A DNA stretch of 64,000 bases from Scytonema sp. UIC 10036 (GCF_009725235.1 NZ_WJFC01000004.1:1-64000); one strand, 5' to 3'. Shown: positions 26,809-36,797, numbered from the stretch's first letter. Notes: generated by a model not told the origin, from the sequence alone. Translations and numbers: made by a program.

Positions 26809-28008
26809 CTATGCTATACTCCCTCGCTTTCTTGCTTCCTTGTAAGAAGTTCCTACATTTTTTAACCCCGCCCTAATCATTTGTCGCTCTAGCAGGGAAA
26901 AGAACCTTGCTTTATCCCCACCTTTCACCACAGCTTGATTGTGCGCTTCAGCTATAGCCACAGGATAACCGTACCCTTTCTGTACTTGTCCGAGCATTAG
27001 CCCCAAGGAGCGCTCGAACATATCTGTGTCTTTAGCCACCCATGATGGTACTTCTATGCGAGCAATTTCGGCACCTACGTGTATATAACAAAAGTAAATC
27101 TGTTGGTCTTCATACAAGTCAAGAATACGAGCATTGCTGCGCCACAAAGGACCTCTCTGTCCGGGTTTGAGTTGAGTTGACCAAAGAGCAGTGTCTCGCA
27201 GGGGTTCAAATATTTTACACGGAACTTTCTCCTGTTGATTGGGGCAAAAACTTGTACAATCGGGTACTGGGTGGGGACAAGCTACAAGACGTAAAAAGTT
27301 TATCCCTTCAACGTTGCGGGCAGCGCTGAGATAGCCCATTAAGGGAATTTTGGCATCGCGCAATTTCCGCCAAGCTTCCAAAATGGGGGGTAGTATTTGT
27401 TGGCGTGCATCAAAAGGCAACTGTTCCAAAAACCAGTAAATTAAAGATCCATCCACCATTGCCAGTGTTGGAACTTCTTCTGTTTCCTTGTCTCGGTGTC
27501 CCCCTTTAGCACTGCAAGCCAGTTCTGCTAATACAGTTGTTTCGCTAGCTGTCCGCCGGAAACTCATCCACTCTTCAGTACGAATACCCCATTGACGGGA
27601 AGCGTATAAATCCTCCGGTCGATAGAATATTTCAGGTAAACTATCTAAAAGTGGGTGACGGTTTTGTCCGTAATGCAAAACCACTCTACCAATGTTGAGG
27701 AGATAACAATACGCTATTTCATGATGGCTCGGAGCTATTTGGGAACCATCAGTAGCAATCACTGTATGCATTTTAGGAGGAGTTTGAATCTCAACACAAG
27801 TATTCAGTGGTTCTACCGGGGTGGCATTGGCAAACAAAATGCGATCGCGCCAATTTTCTTGTTTCTGTACTAACTCCAACTGAGAGGGTAGTGCATCTTG
27901 AAGATGTTTCTGAGCCAATTCCAAACGATGGCGACTAGCAACTGCTTCTTGAGTCAAGTGCTGGCTCAAACCTTGCATTTGTGCTGTAAGTTTAGTGAGA
28001 TCTAGCAT
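26809..28008 (-). CDS. NurA-domain nuclease
   Basis: A 399-residue protein with a NurA fold, the 5'-3' nuclease that works with the HerA helicase in archaeal and some bacterial end resection. The metal-binding first motif is IATDGSQIAPSHHE (about 85-98), a second acidic strand is TLAMVDGSLIYWFLEQL (about 178), and the C-terminal SYKEARKRG tail is conserved. The N-terminus is a helical coiled region. herA is not in this window. In cyanobacteria the function is inferred only. Confidence 0.85.
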   Translation of the reverse strand: MLDLTKLTAQMQGLSQHLTQEAVASRHRLELAQKHLQDALPSQLELVQKQENWRDRILFANATPVEPLNTCVEIQTPPKMHTVIATDGSQIAPSHHEIAYCYLLNIGRVVLHYGQNRHPLLDSLPEIFYRPEDLYASRQWGIRTEEWMSFRRTASETTVLAELACSAKGGHRDKETEEVPTLAMVDGSLIYWFLEQLPFDARQQILPPILEAWRKLRDAKIPLMGYLSAARNVEGINFLRLVACPHPVPDCTSFCPNQQEKVPCKIFEPLRDTALWSTQLKPGQRGPLWRSNARILDLYEDQQIYFCYIHVGAEIARIEVPSWVAKDTDMFERSLGLMLGQVQKGYGYPVAIAEAHNQAVVKGGDKARFFSLLERQMIRAGLKNVGTSYKEARKRGSIA

Positions 28009-28103
28009 AGTGGTTGGTTGTTAGTGGTTAGTAGTTAGTAGGGGCGCAAGGCATTGCGCCCGTACACGATTAATGGTTAGTAGTAAAAAAGTACCACTAA
28101 CGA
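28009..28103. repeat. Heptamer repeats with GGGGCGCAA hairpin
   Basis: TTAGTGG-type heptamers in both orientations flank a hairpin GGGCGCAA-GGCA-TTGCGCCC (28042-28061). The same composite recurs at 38.73-38.82 kb, and a variant hairpin at 55421-55449. Confidence 0.85.
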
Positions 28104-28898
28104 CTAACCATTAACCACTAACCAATCAGAAAAATCTCCAGCAAACTGAGCAAGTGACAGCAAATGAATTCGGGAATCGTTTTTAGCAGTCACTTTTTCT
28201 ACTGCCGTATTGTAGCCCCAGTCCGCAAAAAAGAGTTTCACTTGCTCCAAATCCGGTTGCTGTTTGACTAACTGTAAAGTTTTCAATCGATCTTCTACAA
28301 ACCACAAACTTTCAGGCGCAATATTTTCCACTTGAATTAATTCTCGCAAAATCTCGTACTTGGGACGCTTCACTTCTTTACCAAAAATCACATCTTTTGG
28401 TAGTTCAACCCCTTGCTGTGCTAACAGTTGTTGTGCGAAGCGACCTTCTTTCGTAGTGACGATATATAACTTAGTTGAACTTGAGGTTGTCGCTTCGAGT
28501 TTCTCAACGATCCCTGGATAAAATCTGTGCCGACTCAACCAACCATCTAAATCGGTAGCAATCCATTCATCTCGGTATTTGTCTAGTTTACTACCAATTT
28601 CTGCTGGTTTGAAATTATCCGCTTGTAAAATTTGTTGTGCGATCGCACTCCAATCCTGAAGAATTTTTTCTTCGGCGATTTCTTGAACGAGGGCTTTAAC
28701 GAGTACAGGCATTTCCCAACCCGTTTCAATCACCGGTCTTAGCCGATAGAACTTGGAAGCTAAATCATCAGGTGGAATCCGGTCATCAGGTAACCAAACT
28801 TGACAATAGGTATGCCAAGATACCTCAAAGTACTCAATCAGTCCGTCGCAAATGACACCATCGAAGTCTAGAGCTAGAATTGTCGGACTACTTGCCAT
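28104..28898 (-). CDS. HAD-superfamily hydrolase
   Basis: A 264-residue HAD phosphatase-like protein. Motif I is LALDFDGVICDG with both catalytic aspartates (about 8 and 10), motif II lies in LYIVTTKEGRF, the motif III lysine in GKEVKRPKYEIL, and motif IV in LWFVEDRLKTL. The helical cap is inserted after motif I. It probably dephosphorylates a small molecule; the substrate is unknown. The last residues before the stop are encoded next to the heptamer repeats. Confidence 0.85.
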   Translation of the reverse strand: MASSPTILALDFDGVICDGLIEYFEVSWHTYCQVWLPDDRIPPDDLASKFYRLRPVIETGWEMPVLVKALVQEIAEEKILQDWSAIAQQILQADNFKPAEIGSKLDKYRDEWIATDLDGWLSRHRFYPGIVEKLEATTSSSTKLYIVTTKEGRFAQQLLAQQGVELPKDVIFGKEVKRPKYEILRELIQVENIAPESLWFVEDRLKTLQLVKQQPDLEQVKLFFADWGYNTAVEKVTAKNDSRIHLLSLAQFAGDFSDWLVVNG

Positions 28899-29050
28899 GA
28901 TTTTTTTGAGGATTAGACTGCTACTGTTAGCTTACCTAACTTCTCAAAAATATAGATAAGGTGAATGAGATATAACAACTTCAAGAAAGTGAGAATTGCT
29001 ATATTTGGGATAATTTCCGTAAAACCTGCTTGGTTAAACGTATCCTTAGA

Positions 29051-29120
29051 AGGTTGGGTTGAGGAACGAAATTCAACGTTGAACCCTTATTGTTGGGTTT
29101 CGTTCCTCAACCCAACCTAC
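29051..29120. repeat. Palindromic repeat GGTTGGGTTGAGGAACGAAA (copy 1)
   Basis: Left arm GGTTGGGTTGAGGAACGAAA and right arm TTTCGTTCCTCAACCCAACC form a perfect 20-bp stem around a loop of about 27 bases. Copies with a longer conserved left flank are at 41907, 45596 and 50881. It lies upstream of the ATPase remnant. Confidence 0.85.
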
Positions 29121-29163
29121 TTTATAAATGACCTCTGAGAAGATTAACTTATTGTAAACTAGC

Positions 29164-30346
29164 ATGACAGTAGATTTACGAAAATTTTTTCAGGCAACTG
29201 ACCCTGGAAAAACCCTAGTTGTAGCAAATCCAGAAGACAGGAAATATTACATTGACTTTTCCTCAGTACGAGGCGGTAAAATCATAGAACAACTGAAAGA
29301 TAACATTACATTTTTCTCACCCGATAACCCCACATGTGTCCTATTTACCGGGCATATTGGTTGTGGCAAATCTACAGAGTTATTAAGGCTCAAAACAGAA
29401 CTCGAACACGAAGGCTTTCATGTGGTTTATTTTGAGTCCAGTGAAGACTTGGAAATGGCAGATGTTGATATTGTAGATGTTCTGCTCGCGATCGCCCATC
29501 GAGTCAGTCAAAGCTTGGAAAATCTCTTGCTCAAAGAACCTAACCGGTTAAAAGATTTGCTACACGGAGCGTGGAAGATTTTAAACGTTGAGGTAACGGG
29601 GTTTAAATTGAAGCCTCCGGAAATTACAGGGCTTCCCAAAATCGGCGATATTGGTTACACTTCAGAAAACCAAAAGGTTTCTGTTGCATTTGGCATTGGT
29701 GAAATCACGACTCGAGTCAAAAATGATGCGACACTGCGAGAACGGCTTAACCAGTATCTAGGACCGCAGAAAACTCAGCTGTTGCAAGCAATTAATCAGG
29801 AACTGCTAGAACCCGCGATCGCCACGCTGAAACAGCAGGGAAAAAAAGGGCTGGTAGTCATTGTTGATAATCTCGATCGCATCGATAATCGCCAGAAACC
29901 TTGGGGACGTCCTCAACAGGAATATCTCTTTGTCGATCAAGCTGAGTGTCTAACAAAATTGAATTGTCATCTAGTCTATACAATGCCACTAGCGCTGAAG
30001 TTTTCCAGTGACTATGGCAATCTCACTCAGCGTTTTTCAGAAGAACCCAAAGTGCTACCCATGGTACCCGTACAGTTCCAAAATGGTCATAAATGTGAAG
30101 TGGGAATGGCATTGCTGCGACAAATGGTGCTTGCTAGAGCTTTTCCAAATTTAGCTGAAGACAATGCCCATTTCTGACGCAGAATGGAAATTGCTGCGTG
30201 AAGTCCAGCAACGGAAAAAAGTCAGTGGTGACCGGGGATACCAAACGCTGATCCGGAGTCGGCTGGTGTTTGAATATCGCGATCGCGGAGAGTCTTGGTT
30301 TGATGTCAACCCGATTTTGGCAGAGGCGAAAGAGTTGCGCCCATGA
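29164..30346 (+). pseudogene. P-loop ATPase gene with internal out-of-frame deletion
   Basis: The first frame (29164-30177) encodes an AAA/KAP-like ATPase: Walker A GHIGCGKSTELL (about 61-72) and Walker B GLVVIVDNLDRID (about 232). It stops after PNLAEDNAHF. The second frame resumes at about 30164 with PISDAEWKLLREVQQRKKVSG and FEYRDRGESWFDVNPILAEA, the C-terminal block expected for this cyanobacterial family. I expect some 60-80 residues between the two blocks (sensor-2/helical region) from family memory, so a deletion joined the halves out of frame. The second frame ends in ATGA overlap with the STAND-WD40 gene, showing the two were a coupled operon. Confidence 0.75.
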
Positions 30347-33300
30347 GTGACTTAGACCGATCCGATAGCAAAGCGTCGCATGAAAGTGCCATTGATGTTG
30401 CGGCTGACAACGAGAGTCAGTTAGAAGGATTAGCATGGGGAATTGAAGCCTCTGTTGGTCGGTTCAAGCTGTTTTTAGCTCGTTGTAACTATGCCAGCTT
30501 GCGCTTGTGTTTGGTCAAGCGGTTGCAAGAACTGACGAACGTCGAAATTCGCATCCTGGAATTGAAAGCATCAGAAAAAACCCTCTACGGGAGGATTCAG
30601 AAAGAATTTGGGGAAGCACAGCCAGATGTCTTAATGGTATTTGGCTTGGAATCAGTCACCGATCTTGAAGGGCTATTGACTCTAACCAATCAGGTGAGGG
30701 AGGATTTTCGGAAGAGTTTTCATTTTCCACTGGTTCTTTGGATTGATGATGAAGTCCTTAAGAAACTGATGCAGGTAGCCCCTGATTTTGAAAGTTGGGC
30801 GATTAGTACAGAGTTTGCGATCGCCACTGAGGAATTGATTGACTTTTTAAAGAAAACCTCCAAGCAATTCTTTGAGGGAAATTTAACCCTCAATTTAGAA
30901 GCTCGTCGGGAAATAAAACTAGCTTGTCATACTTTACAAAGTCGCCAACAAGTCTTAAACCCAGAACTAAGAGCAATTATAGAATCCTTACTGGGTGAAG
31001 TCGAATATGCTAATGGGAACCTCGATGCAGCTCTCAAGCATTATCAAAAAGGATTAGAACTTTGGCAGCAAGAACGCCATTTAAACCAACAAGTAAAACT
31101 CCTAATTGATATTGCCTTCTGCTATTATGTAAAAACTCCTCGGTATCGGGAACAAAATCATCCAGATTTGCAAAACACCAGGCGTTATATTCAGGAATGT
31201 TTTCATATTGTTGAACAAATTAACACGATAAATTTAAGTTCTAACTCAATTCTGAAATTCGGTGAAATTCTTCGAGATTTGCAGAATTGGCAGCAGTTAC
31301 AAACTCTTGCTCAAAAAGCTTTACAGTATCACCAAGCTCAAGATAAACCAATTGAATTAGCAAGGGATTACGGCTTTCTAGCTGAAGTGGCTCTGGCACA
31401 AGAACGTTGGGATGATGCCTATCAGTTAGCGAAGAAAGCCCTAGAAATTTTATTAGCAATAGATAACAGGCAAACGCTTGAAAATTTAGGGATTGACGAG
31501 CGATTAGACAACAGTCGATATTTGTTAATTCTAGCAAAAGCGCAGCAACATCTGGGTCAAACACAAAAAGCGATCGGCAATTTAGAAGAAGCCACAAAAG
31601 TAGGAAATCCTGAAGAAAACCCTTGTTTGTATCTTGACATTCTAAGTTATTTACAGCAGGTATACTTTCAGCAACAGGAATATCTCAAAGCCTTTGAAAT
31701 TAAGCTAGAGCGACAATCGATTGAGCAACAATATGGGTTCCGCTCGTTTGTTGGTGCGAGTCGAATACAGCCACAACGACAGGCAGAATTAGCACTGAGA
31801 CAAGTAGAAAATCAGGAAACTGTGGCTCTAGAAATTGTGGCTTCCGGGCGGCTGCTAGATGTACAGCGTTTAATTGAGCGAATTGGTCGCAATGATTACA
31901 AGCTAATTGTGATTCACGGACAGTCTGGGGTAGGGAAAAGTTCGTTGGTGAATGGGGGACTGTTACCAGCACTTAAACAAAAAGCTATTGGGACTCAGGA
32001 TACTTTGCCTGTATTGATGCACGTTTACACGAGTTGGGTTGCGGAGTTGGGACGGCTGTTAGCAGAAGCCCTGGAAAAAAATGGGATACACCTAACGACT
32101 TCTTTAGATTCCCCAACCGCTATCTTGGCACAAATGGGGCAAATGGAGTCGCGCAATCTACGGACGGTGCTCATTTTCGATCAGTTTGAAGAATTCTTCT
32201 TCGTCTATCCTGGGGCGACTGAAAGGCGGCAATTTTTTAAGTTTTTGGGAGAATGTTTTCAAATTCTTCCTGTAAAGGTAATTTTGTCGTTACGAGAAGA
32301 TTACTTGCATTATTTGTTGGAGTGCAATCGTTTATCCTGCATGGCACCAATTGGCAATGATATTCTCAGCAAAAATGTCCTCTACCCGTTAGGAAATTTT
32401 TCACCTGCTGATACCGAATTGATTATTCAACAGTTAACAAATCGGTCTAATTTTAACTTAGATCCTGCTTTAATTGAGGAACTAGTAAACGATTTAGCAG
32501 ATGAGTTAGGAGAAGTGCGCCCGATTGAGTTACAAGTTGTGGGAGCGCAGTTACAAACGGAGAACATCACAACGTTAGTTCAGTATAGAAATTGCGGTCC
32601 TAAGAACGAACTTGTGAAGCGCTACTTGGCACAAGTCGTATCAGACTGCGGTTCTGAAAACAAGGAAGCAGCTGAGTTAGTGCTGTACTTGCTGACAGAT
32701 GAAAAAGGGACTCGCCCTTTGAAAACTCGTGCTGAAGTAGAACGGGATTTGCAGGTATTAATGGCAAATTTTACCGCAGAAGCTAGCCAATTAGATTTAG
32801 TGCTCAAGATTTTTGTGGATTCCGGCTTGGTGGTTTTGTTGCCGGAATTTCCAGACGATCGCTATCAATTAGTACATGATTATTTAGCCGCATTGATTCG
32901 CCAACAACAAGAACCAAAGTTAAAAGAATTAATAGCAGAACTCGAAAAAGAAAGAAAACAACGCCACAAAGCAGAAGAACAACGAAAGCAAGCTGAGTTG
33001 GTGCTAGCACAGGTTGAGCGCGATCGCCAGAGTTTGGAAGCAAAAGTTCAACAGGTGAGGAAAGATTTAGCCGATTCAGAAGCAGAACGAGATAAGGTTA
33101 AGCAAGAAATTCAAGAAGCTCAGATTAAGCTCAAGGAAGCAGAAGCAGCGCGAGAAGAAGCGCTTATCGGTACAGAATTGGAGTTAGCAGGATTGAGAGC
33201 TTTACGAAAGTTCGAGTTTTCCCAGATGGACGCCTTATTGACGGCAATGGAAGCTGGAAAACAGTTGCAAGCACGAGTTCAAGATGGTCGATCTTTTGAG

Positions 33301-34998
33301 AAATATCCCGCACTGAGTCCACTGCTAGCTTTACAGCAGATTCTTGACAACATTCAAGAAAAGAATCGGTTGCAAGGGCATCAGGACGAGGTTAGAAGTG
33401 TGAGTTTCAGCCCGGATGGACGAATCCTTGCTACTGCCTCAAGCGATCGCACCGCCCGACTGTGGAACTTACAGGGTAAGCAACTGGTAGAATTTCAAGG
33501 GCATGAAGGACATATTAATAGCATCTGTTTCAGCCCGGATGGGCAAACCCTTGCCACTGCCTCAAACGATCTCACTGCCAGATTGTGGAACTTACAGGGT
33601 AGCCAACTGGTAGAATTTCAAGGGCATGAGAAATGTGTCAACAGCATCTGTTTCAGCCCGGATGGGCAAACCCTTGCCACTGCCTCAGACGATAACACTG
33701 CCCGACTTTGGGACCTGCAAGGCAACCAATTGGTAAAATTTAAGGGGCATCAGCACAAGGTTAATTGGGTCAGTTTCAGTCCGGATGGGCAAACCCTTGT
33801 CACCGTGTCAAATGATTGTACCACCCTGCTTTGGAACTTGCAAGGAAAGCCACTGCTAAAACTGGAGGGACATCACAGACATATCAATAGCGTCAGTTTC
33901 AGTCCGGATGGGAAAACCCTTGCCACTGCCTCAGACGACAACACTGCCCGACTTTGGGACTTACAAGGTAACCGCTTAATAGAATTTAAGGGGCATCAAG
34001 CCAAAGTCAGAAGCGTCAGTTTCAGCCCGGATGGGAAAACCCTTGCCACTGGCTCCAGCGACTGTACCGCCCGACTTTGGGACTTGCACGGCAAGCAAGT
34101 GCAGAAATTCCAAGGAAATGATGGTTGGGTTTGGAGCGTGAGTTTCAGTCCAGATGGACGAACCCTTGCTACTGCTTCAGCTGACATTAGACTGTGGAAC
34201 GTGCAGGGCAAAAAACAGGTAGAATTTCAAGGGCATCAGGGGGATGTTAACAGCATCAGTTTTCATGTTAGCGGACAGTATCTTGCCACGGGTTCGGGCG
34301 ATGGTACAGCTAAACTGTGGAATTTACAGGGCAACAAGCTCGGAGAATTTAAAGGACACAAGGATCGGGTGAGAGGTATCAGTTTTAGTCCGGATGGACT
34401 ATACTTTGCCACTAGCTCATTTGACGGTACTGCAAAATTATGGGACTTGCAAGGACACCAGTTGGTGGAATTCAAAGGACATCAGAACCGAGTCAATAGC
34501 GTGAGTTTTAGCCCAGATGGTCAATATTTAGCCACTGCCTCTTTTGATGGCACAGCTAAATTGTGGAATTTGCAAGGCAAGCAACTGGTAGAATTAGAAG
34601 ACCGAAGTATACTTTGGAGCGTAAGTTTTAGCCCCAACGGGCAGTACTTAGCAACTGTCTCAGACAACGGCACCGTGATACTGTGGAATTTGCAGGGCAA
34701 GCAACTGAAAGAATTTCAGGGGCATCAGCGTCGTGTCAGCTGTGTTTGCTTCAGCCCAGATGGGCAAACCCTTGCCACTGGCTCCAGCGACGCTACTGCC
34801 CGAATATGGGACTTACGGGGTAACCAACTCGCAGAATATAAAGGGCATCAGCGCCGAGTGAGTTGCGTGAGTTTTAGCCCTGATGGGCACTATCTTGCGA
34901 CTGCCTCAGATGATGGGACTGCTAAGCTGTGGCGAGTAGAAAATTTAGAGCAATTACTAGCAAGAGGTTCTAATTGGTTGCATGATTATTTGACGTAG
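30343..34998 (+). CDS. TPR - STAND NTPase - coiled coil - WD40 protein
   Basis: A 1551-residue multidomain protein. Residues about 25-185 resemble a degenerate AAA-type domain without Walker A. About 190-480 is TPR-like helical repeats. The STAND-type NTPase has Walker A IHGQSGVGKSSLVNGG (about 525) and Walker B TVLIFDQFEEFFFV (about 607). A long charged coiled coil spans about 860-985. Thirteen WD40 repeats fill about 1005-1535 (xxGHxxxVxSVSFSPDGxxLATASxDxTARLWxLQG). STAND proteins of this build act as ligand-triggered switches, several of them in phage defence or programmed death. ATGA coupling to the upstream ATPase remnant suggests a former two-component system. No effector domain is recognisable. 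Confidence 0.85.
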   Translation: MSDLDRSDSKASHESAIDVAADNESQLEGLAWGIEASVGRFKLFLARCNYASLRLCLVKRLQELTNVEIRILELKASEKTLYGRIQKEFGEAQPDVLMVFGLESVTDLEGLLTLTNQVREDFRKSFHFPLVLWIDDEVLKKLMQVAPDFESWAISTEFAIATEELIDFLKKTSKQFFEGNLTLNLEARREIKLACHTLQSRQQVLNPELRAIIESLLGEVEYANGNLDAALKHYQKGLELWQQERHLNQQVKLLIDIAFCYYVKTPRYREQNHPDLQNTRRYIQECFHIVEQINTINLSSNSILKFGEILRDLQNWQQLQTLAQKALQYHQAQDKPIELARDYGFLAEVALAQERWDDAYQLAKKALEILLAIDNRQTLENLGIDERLDNSRYLLILAKAQQHLGQTQKAIGNLEEATKVGNPEENPCLYLDILSYLQQVYFQQQEYLKAFEIKLERQSIEQQYGFRSFVGASRIQPQRQAELALRQVENQETVALEIVASGRLLDVQRLIERIGRNDYKLIVIHGQSGVGKSSLVNGGLLPALKQKAIGTQDTLPVLMHVYTSWVAELGRLLAEALEKNGIHLTTSLDSPTAILAQMGQMESRNLRTVLIFDQFEEFFFVYPGATERRQFFKFLGECFQILPVKVILSLREDYLHYLLECNRLSCMAPIGNDILSKNVLYPLGNFSPADTELIIQQLTNRSNFNLDPALIEELVNDLADELGEVRPIELQVVGAQLQTENITTLVQYRNCGPKNELVKRYLAQVVSDCGSENKEAAELVLYLLTDEKGTRPLKTRAEVERDLQVLMANFTAEASQLDLVLKIFVDSGLVVLLPEFPDDRYQLVHDYLAALIRQQQEPKLKELIAELEKERKQRHKAEEQRKQAELVLAQVERDRQSLEAKVQQVRKDLADSEAERDKVKQEIQEAQIKLKEAEAAREEALIGTELELAGLRALRKFEFSQMDALLTAMEAGKQLQARVQDGRSFEKYPALSPLLALQQILDNIQEKNRLQGHQDEVRSVSFSPDGRILATASSDRTARLWNLQGKQLVEFQGHEGHINSICFSPDGQTLATASNDLTARLWNLQGSQLVEFQGHEKCVNSICFSPDGQTLATASDDNTARLWDLQGNQLVKFKGHQHKVNWVSFSPDGQTLVTVSNDCTTLLWNLQGKPLLKLEGHHRHINSVSFSPDGKTLATASDDNTARLWDLQGNRLIEFKGHQAKVRSVSFSPDGKTLATGSSDCTARLWDLHGKQVQKFQGNDGWVWSVSFSPDGRTLATASADIRLWNVQGKKQVEFQGHQGDVNSISFHVSGQYLATGSGDGTAKLWNLQGNKLGEFKGHKDRVRGISFSPDGLYFATSSFDGTAKLWDLQGHQLVEFKGHQNRVNSVSFSPDGQYLATASFDGTAKLWNLQGKQLVELEDRSILWSVSFSPNGQYLATVSDNGTVILWNLQGKQLKEFQGHQRRVSCVCFSPDGQTLATGSSDATARIWDLRGNQLAEYKGHQRRVSCVSFSPDGHYLATASDDGTAKLWRVENLEQLLARGSNWLHDYLT
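33361..34950 (+). repeat. Thirteen in-gene WD40-coding DNA repeats (about 123 bp)
   Basis: The WD40 part of the gene consists of about 120-126-base units with long blocks of near-identity, for example TTCAGCCCGGATGG and ACCCTTGCCACTGCCTCA repeated. The high nucleotide similarity indicates recent duplication or gene conversion between blades. Confidence 0.85.
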
Positions 34999-35118
34999 CT
35001 TATCAATCATGAAGTGAATTTTACAAAAAAATAAGTAGAAATATCAAGCCTATTTACAAAATTGCAAAGTTACAAATGAGTCGGAGGTATACGACCAGAA
35101 TTTTGCAACTGGTAATAC

Positions 35119-35886
35119 ATGATGAACACAAAACTTTTAGGGATATTAACTGCAGCTACCACATTAACGGTATTAGGCGTAGTATCATCTAGCGGAGTTG
35201 CTAGTGCAGCAACTCTTGAGCACAAGGCAGAATACAAACCGACTGAGATGGACAAGGAGTATGTGCCTTACGAAGGATATGGTCTAACAGACATCATACA
35301 ATCTCCTCTAACTATCCAAAAATTTAACTCACAGCTCGGCACATTGAAGAGCGTAAAGATAGATTTTACTGGCGATATCAAAGGAGATGCACAATTTGAA
35401 AGCAGAAACGCAACACCAAGGACAGTGACAGTAGACCTTTCCGGTCTGGTCAAATTAAATATGCCAGATGGAGCGTCTTTATTCGAGTTGAATCCCCAAC
35501 AGCAATACAGCTACAACGTTAGCAGATTTGACAGAGTCACTGATTTTAATGGTAGTTCTGGCAAGACACTGGAGGGACTTGTAACCAGTGTGTCCGATAC
35601 AAAAACTTTCACCAATAGTGACTTACTACAGTCCTTTACAGGTCTTGGCAACCTAGACTTTTTGTTTACAGCTCTTGCGACATCAAGCGTGACCGGACCT
35701 GGTAATATCGTATCCAGTGTCTCTACATATGCCAAATCAACTATCAAAGTCACCTATGACTATGAGGAACGTCGGAAGAAGGTACCGGAACCTTCTGCCT
35801 TGCTTGGTATAGGTCTTGTTGCAGGGGCTTGTTTGCGCTTGAAAAAAAGCAGAAGCATTAATTCTCTAAACGAGAAAACTTGCTAG
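35119..35886 (+). CDS. PEP-CTERM-sorted exported protein
   Basis: A 255-residue exported protein. A signal peptide ends near SGVASAATLE (about 31). The body is beta-rich and unrecognised (KIDFTGDIKGDAQFE, TVDLSGLVKLNM). The C-terminus has the sorting signal KVPEPSALLGIGLVAGACLRLKKSR: PEP box, hydrophobic helix, basic end (about 218-242), recognised by exosortase. An extra 13 residues after the basic cluster (SINSLNEKTC) overlap the convergent permease gene by 29 bases, so the original stop may have been lost. Likely cell-surface or extracellular. Confidence 0.85.
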   Translation: MMNTKLLGILTAATTLTVLGVVSSSGVASAATLEHKAEYKPTEMDKEYVPYEGYGLTDIIQSPLTIQKFNSQLGTLKSVKIDFTGDIKGDAQFESRNATPRTVTVDLSGLVKLNMPDGASLFELNPQQQYSYNVSRFDRVTDFNGSSGKTLEGLVTSVSDTKTFTNSDLLQSFTGLGNLDFLFTALATSSVTGPGNIVSSVSTYAKSTIKVTYDYEERRKKVPEPSALLGIGLVAGACLRLKKSRSINSLNEKTC

Positions 35887-36721
35887 CTTTATGAGAAGCA
35901 AAAATCCCGTGTCGGGGACTAAAAAGTAACGCCAATATAAATAATCCCGATACAACCAACACAATTGCTGGTCCTGAAGGGAAGTTATAAAAATAGCTGA
36001 GGTACATTCCAGTAATACTAGAGAATACACCAACGAGCGCTCCTAAAATCATCACTTGATGCAAGCGTTTTACTAATAGATAGGCTGTGGCTCCCGGTGT
36101 AATCAAAAGTGATAATACTAGAATGACACCTACAGCTTTCATGCTAGCAACAATCGTTAAAGCAATCACTACCATGAGTCCAAAATTAAGGCGGTTTACT
36201 GGTAATCCTGCTGCTTTCGCGCCCAAGGGGTCAAAGGTATAAAACAAAAGTTCTTTGTACACCAAAACGATAACGAGCAAAACTAAAGCTGCAATAATAG
36301 AAGTATCGCGCACTTCATCAAAAGTCACACCGAGAATATTTCCAAAAAGGAAATGGTTCAAGTCAATTTTGTTGTCTTTTTGAATGACAGTAATCAGCGT
36401 AATTCCTAGGGCAAAAAACGCCGAAAAAACTATCCCCATTGCAGCATCTTCTTTGATAGGCGATCGCGTTTTAATGAAAGCAATTGCCATGGTACTGATG
36501 ACACCAGCAATAAACGCCCCCACAAAAATATTACCTCCTAACAAAAAAGCGATCGCCAGTCCCGGTAAGACTGAATGACTGATAGCATCACCCAATAAAG
36601 CTAACCGTTGTACCATTAGGTAGCTGCCAACAACAGCACACAACAAACCGACTATAATGGCAACAATCAGCGACCTTTGCATAAAACCATACTGTAAAGG
36701 CTCAATCAATGCTTGAATCAT
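35858..36721 (-). CDS. mntB: Manganese/zinc ABC transporter permease
   Basis: A 287-residue ABC-3 family permease with about eight membrane segments. Landmarks are GLLCAVVGSYLMVQRLALLGDAISHSVLPGLAIAF near the N-terminus and VILVLSLLITPGATAYLL toward the C-terminus, including the coupling loop region. It lies 76 bases after the ATPase gene on the same strand, with a divergent binding-protein gene, so together they make one importer. Metal preference (Mn rather than Zn) is inferred from the binding protein. Confidence 0.85.
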   Translation of the reverse strand: MIQALIEPLQYGFMQRSLIVAIIVGLLCAVVGSYLMVQRLALLGDAISHSVLPGLAIAFLLGGNIFVGAFIAGVISTMAIAFIKTRSPIKEDAAMGIVFSAFFALGITLITVIQKDNKIDLNHFLFGNILGVTFDEVRDTSIIAALVLLVIVLVYKELLFYTFDPLGAKAAGLPVNRLNFGLMVVIALTIVASMKAVGVILVLSLLITPGATAYLLVKRLHQVMILGALVGVFSSITGMYLSYFYNFPSGPAIVLVVSGLFILALLFSPRHGIFASHKASKFSRLEN

Positions 36722-36797
36722 ATTAGTTGTTAGTTGTTAGTTGTTAGTTGTTAGTTGAGTGGGCAATACCCACCCTACACCAGGTCACGGGTCACTG
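36722..36797. repeat. Heptamer repeat GTTAGTT between transporter genes
   Basis: About five units of GTTAGTT (36724-36757) followed by a GGGCAATACCCACCC segment fill the gap inside the transporter operon. Confidence 0.8.

Noticed and set aside
30164..30346. An independent 60-residue gene
   Set aside because: Its sequence is the expected C-terminal block of the upstream ATPase family, so it is part of a broken gene.
31241..31597. 118-codon minus-strand frame within the STAND-WD40 gene
   Set aside because: Antisense shadow of a well-supported coding region.
33361..34950. Regular repeated DNA that could be taken for a CRISPR array
   Set aside because: It is an open frame coding for WD40 blades of about 123 bases with degenerate repeats; no spacer-repeat structure.
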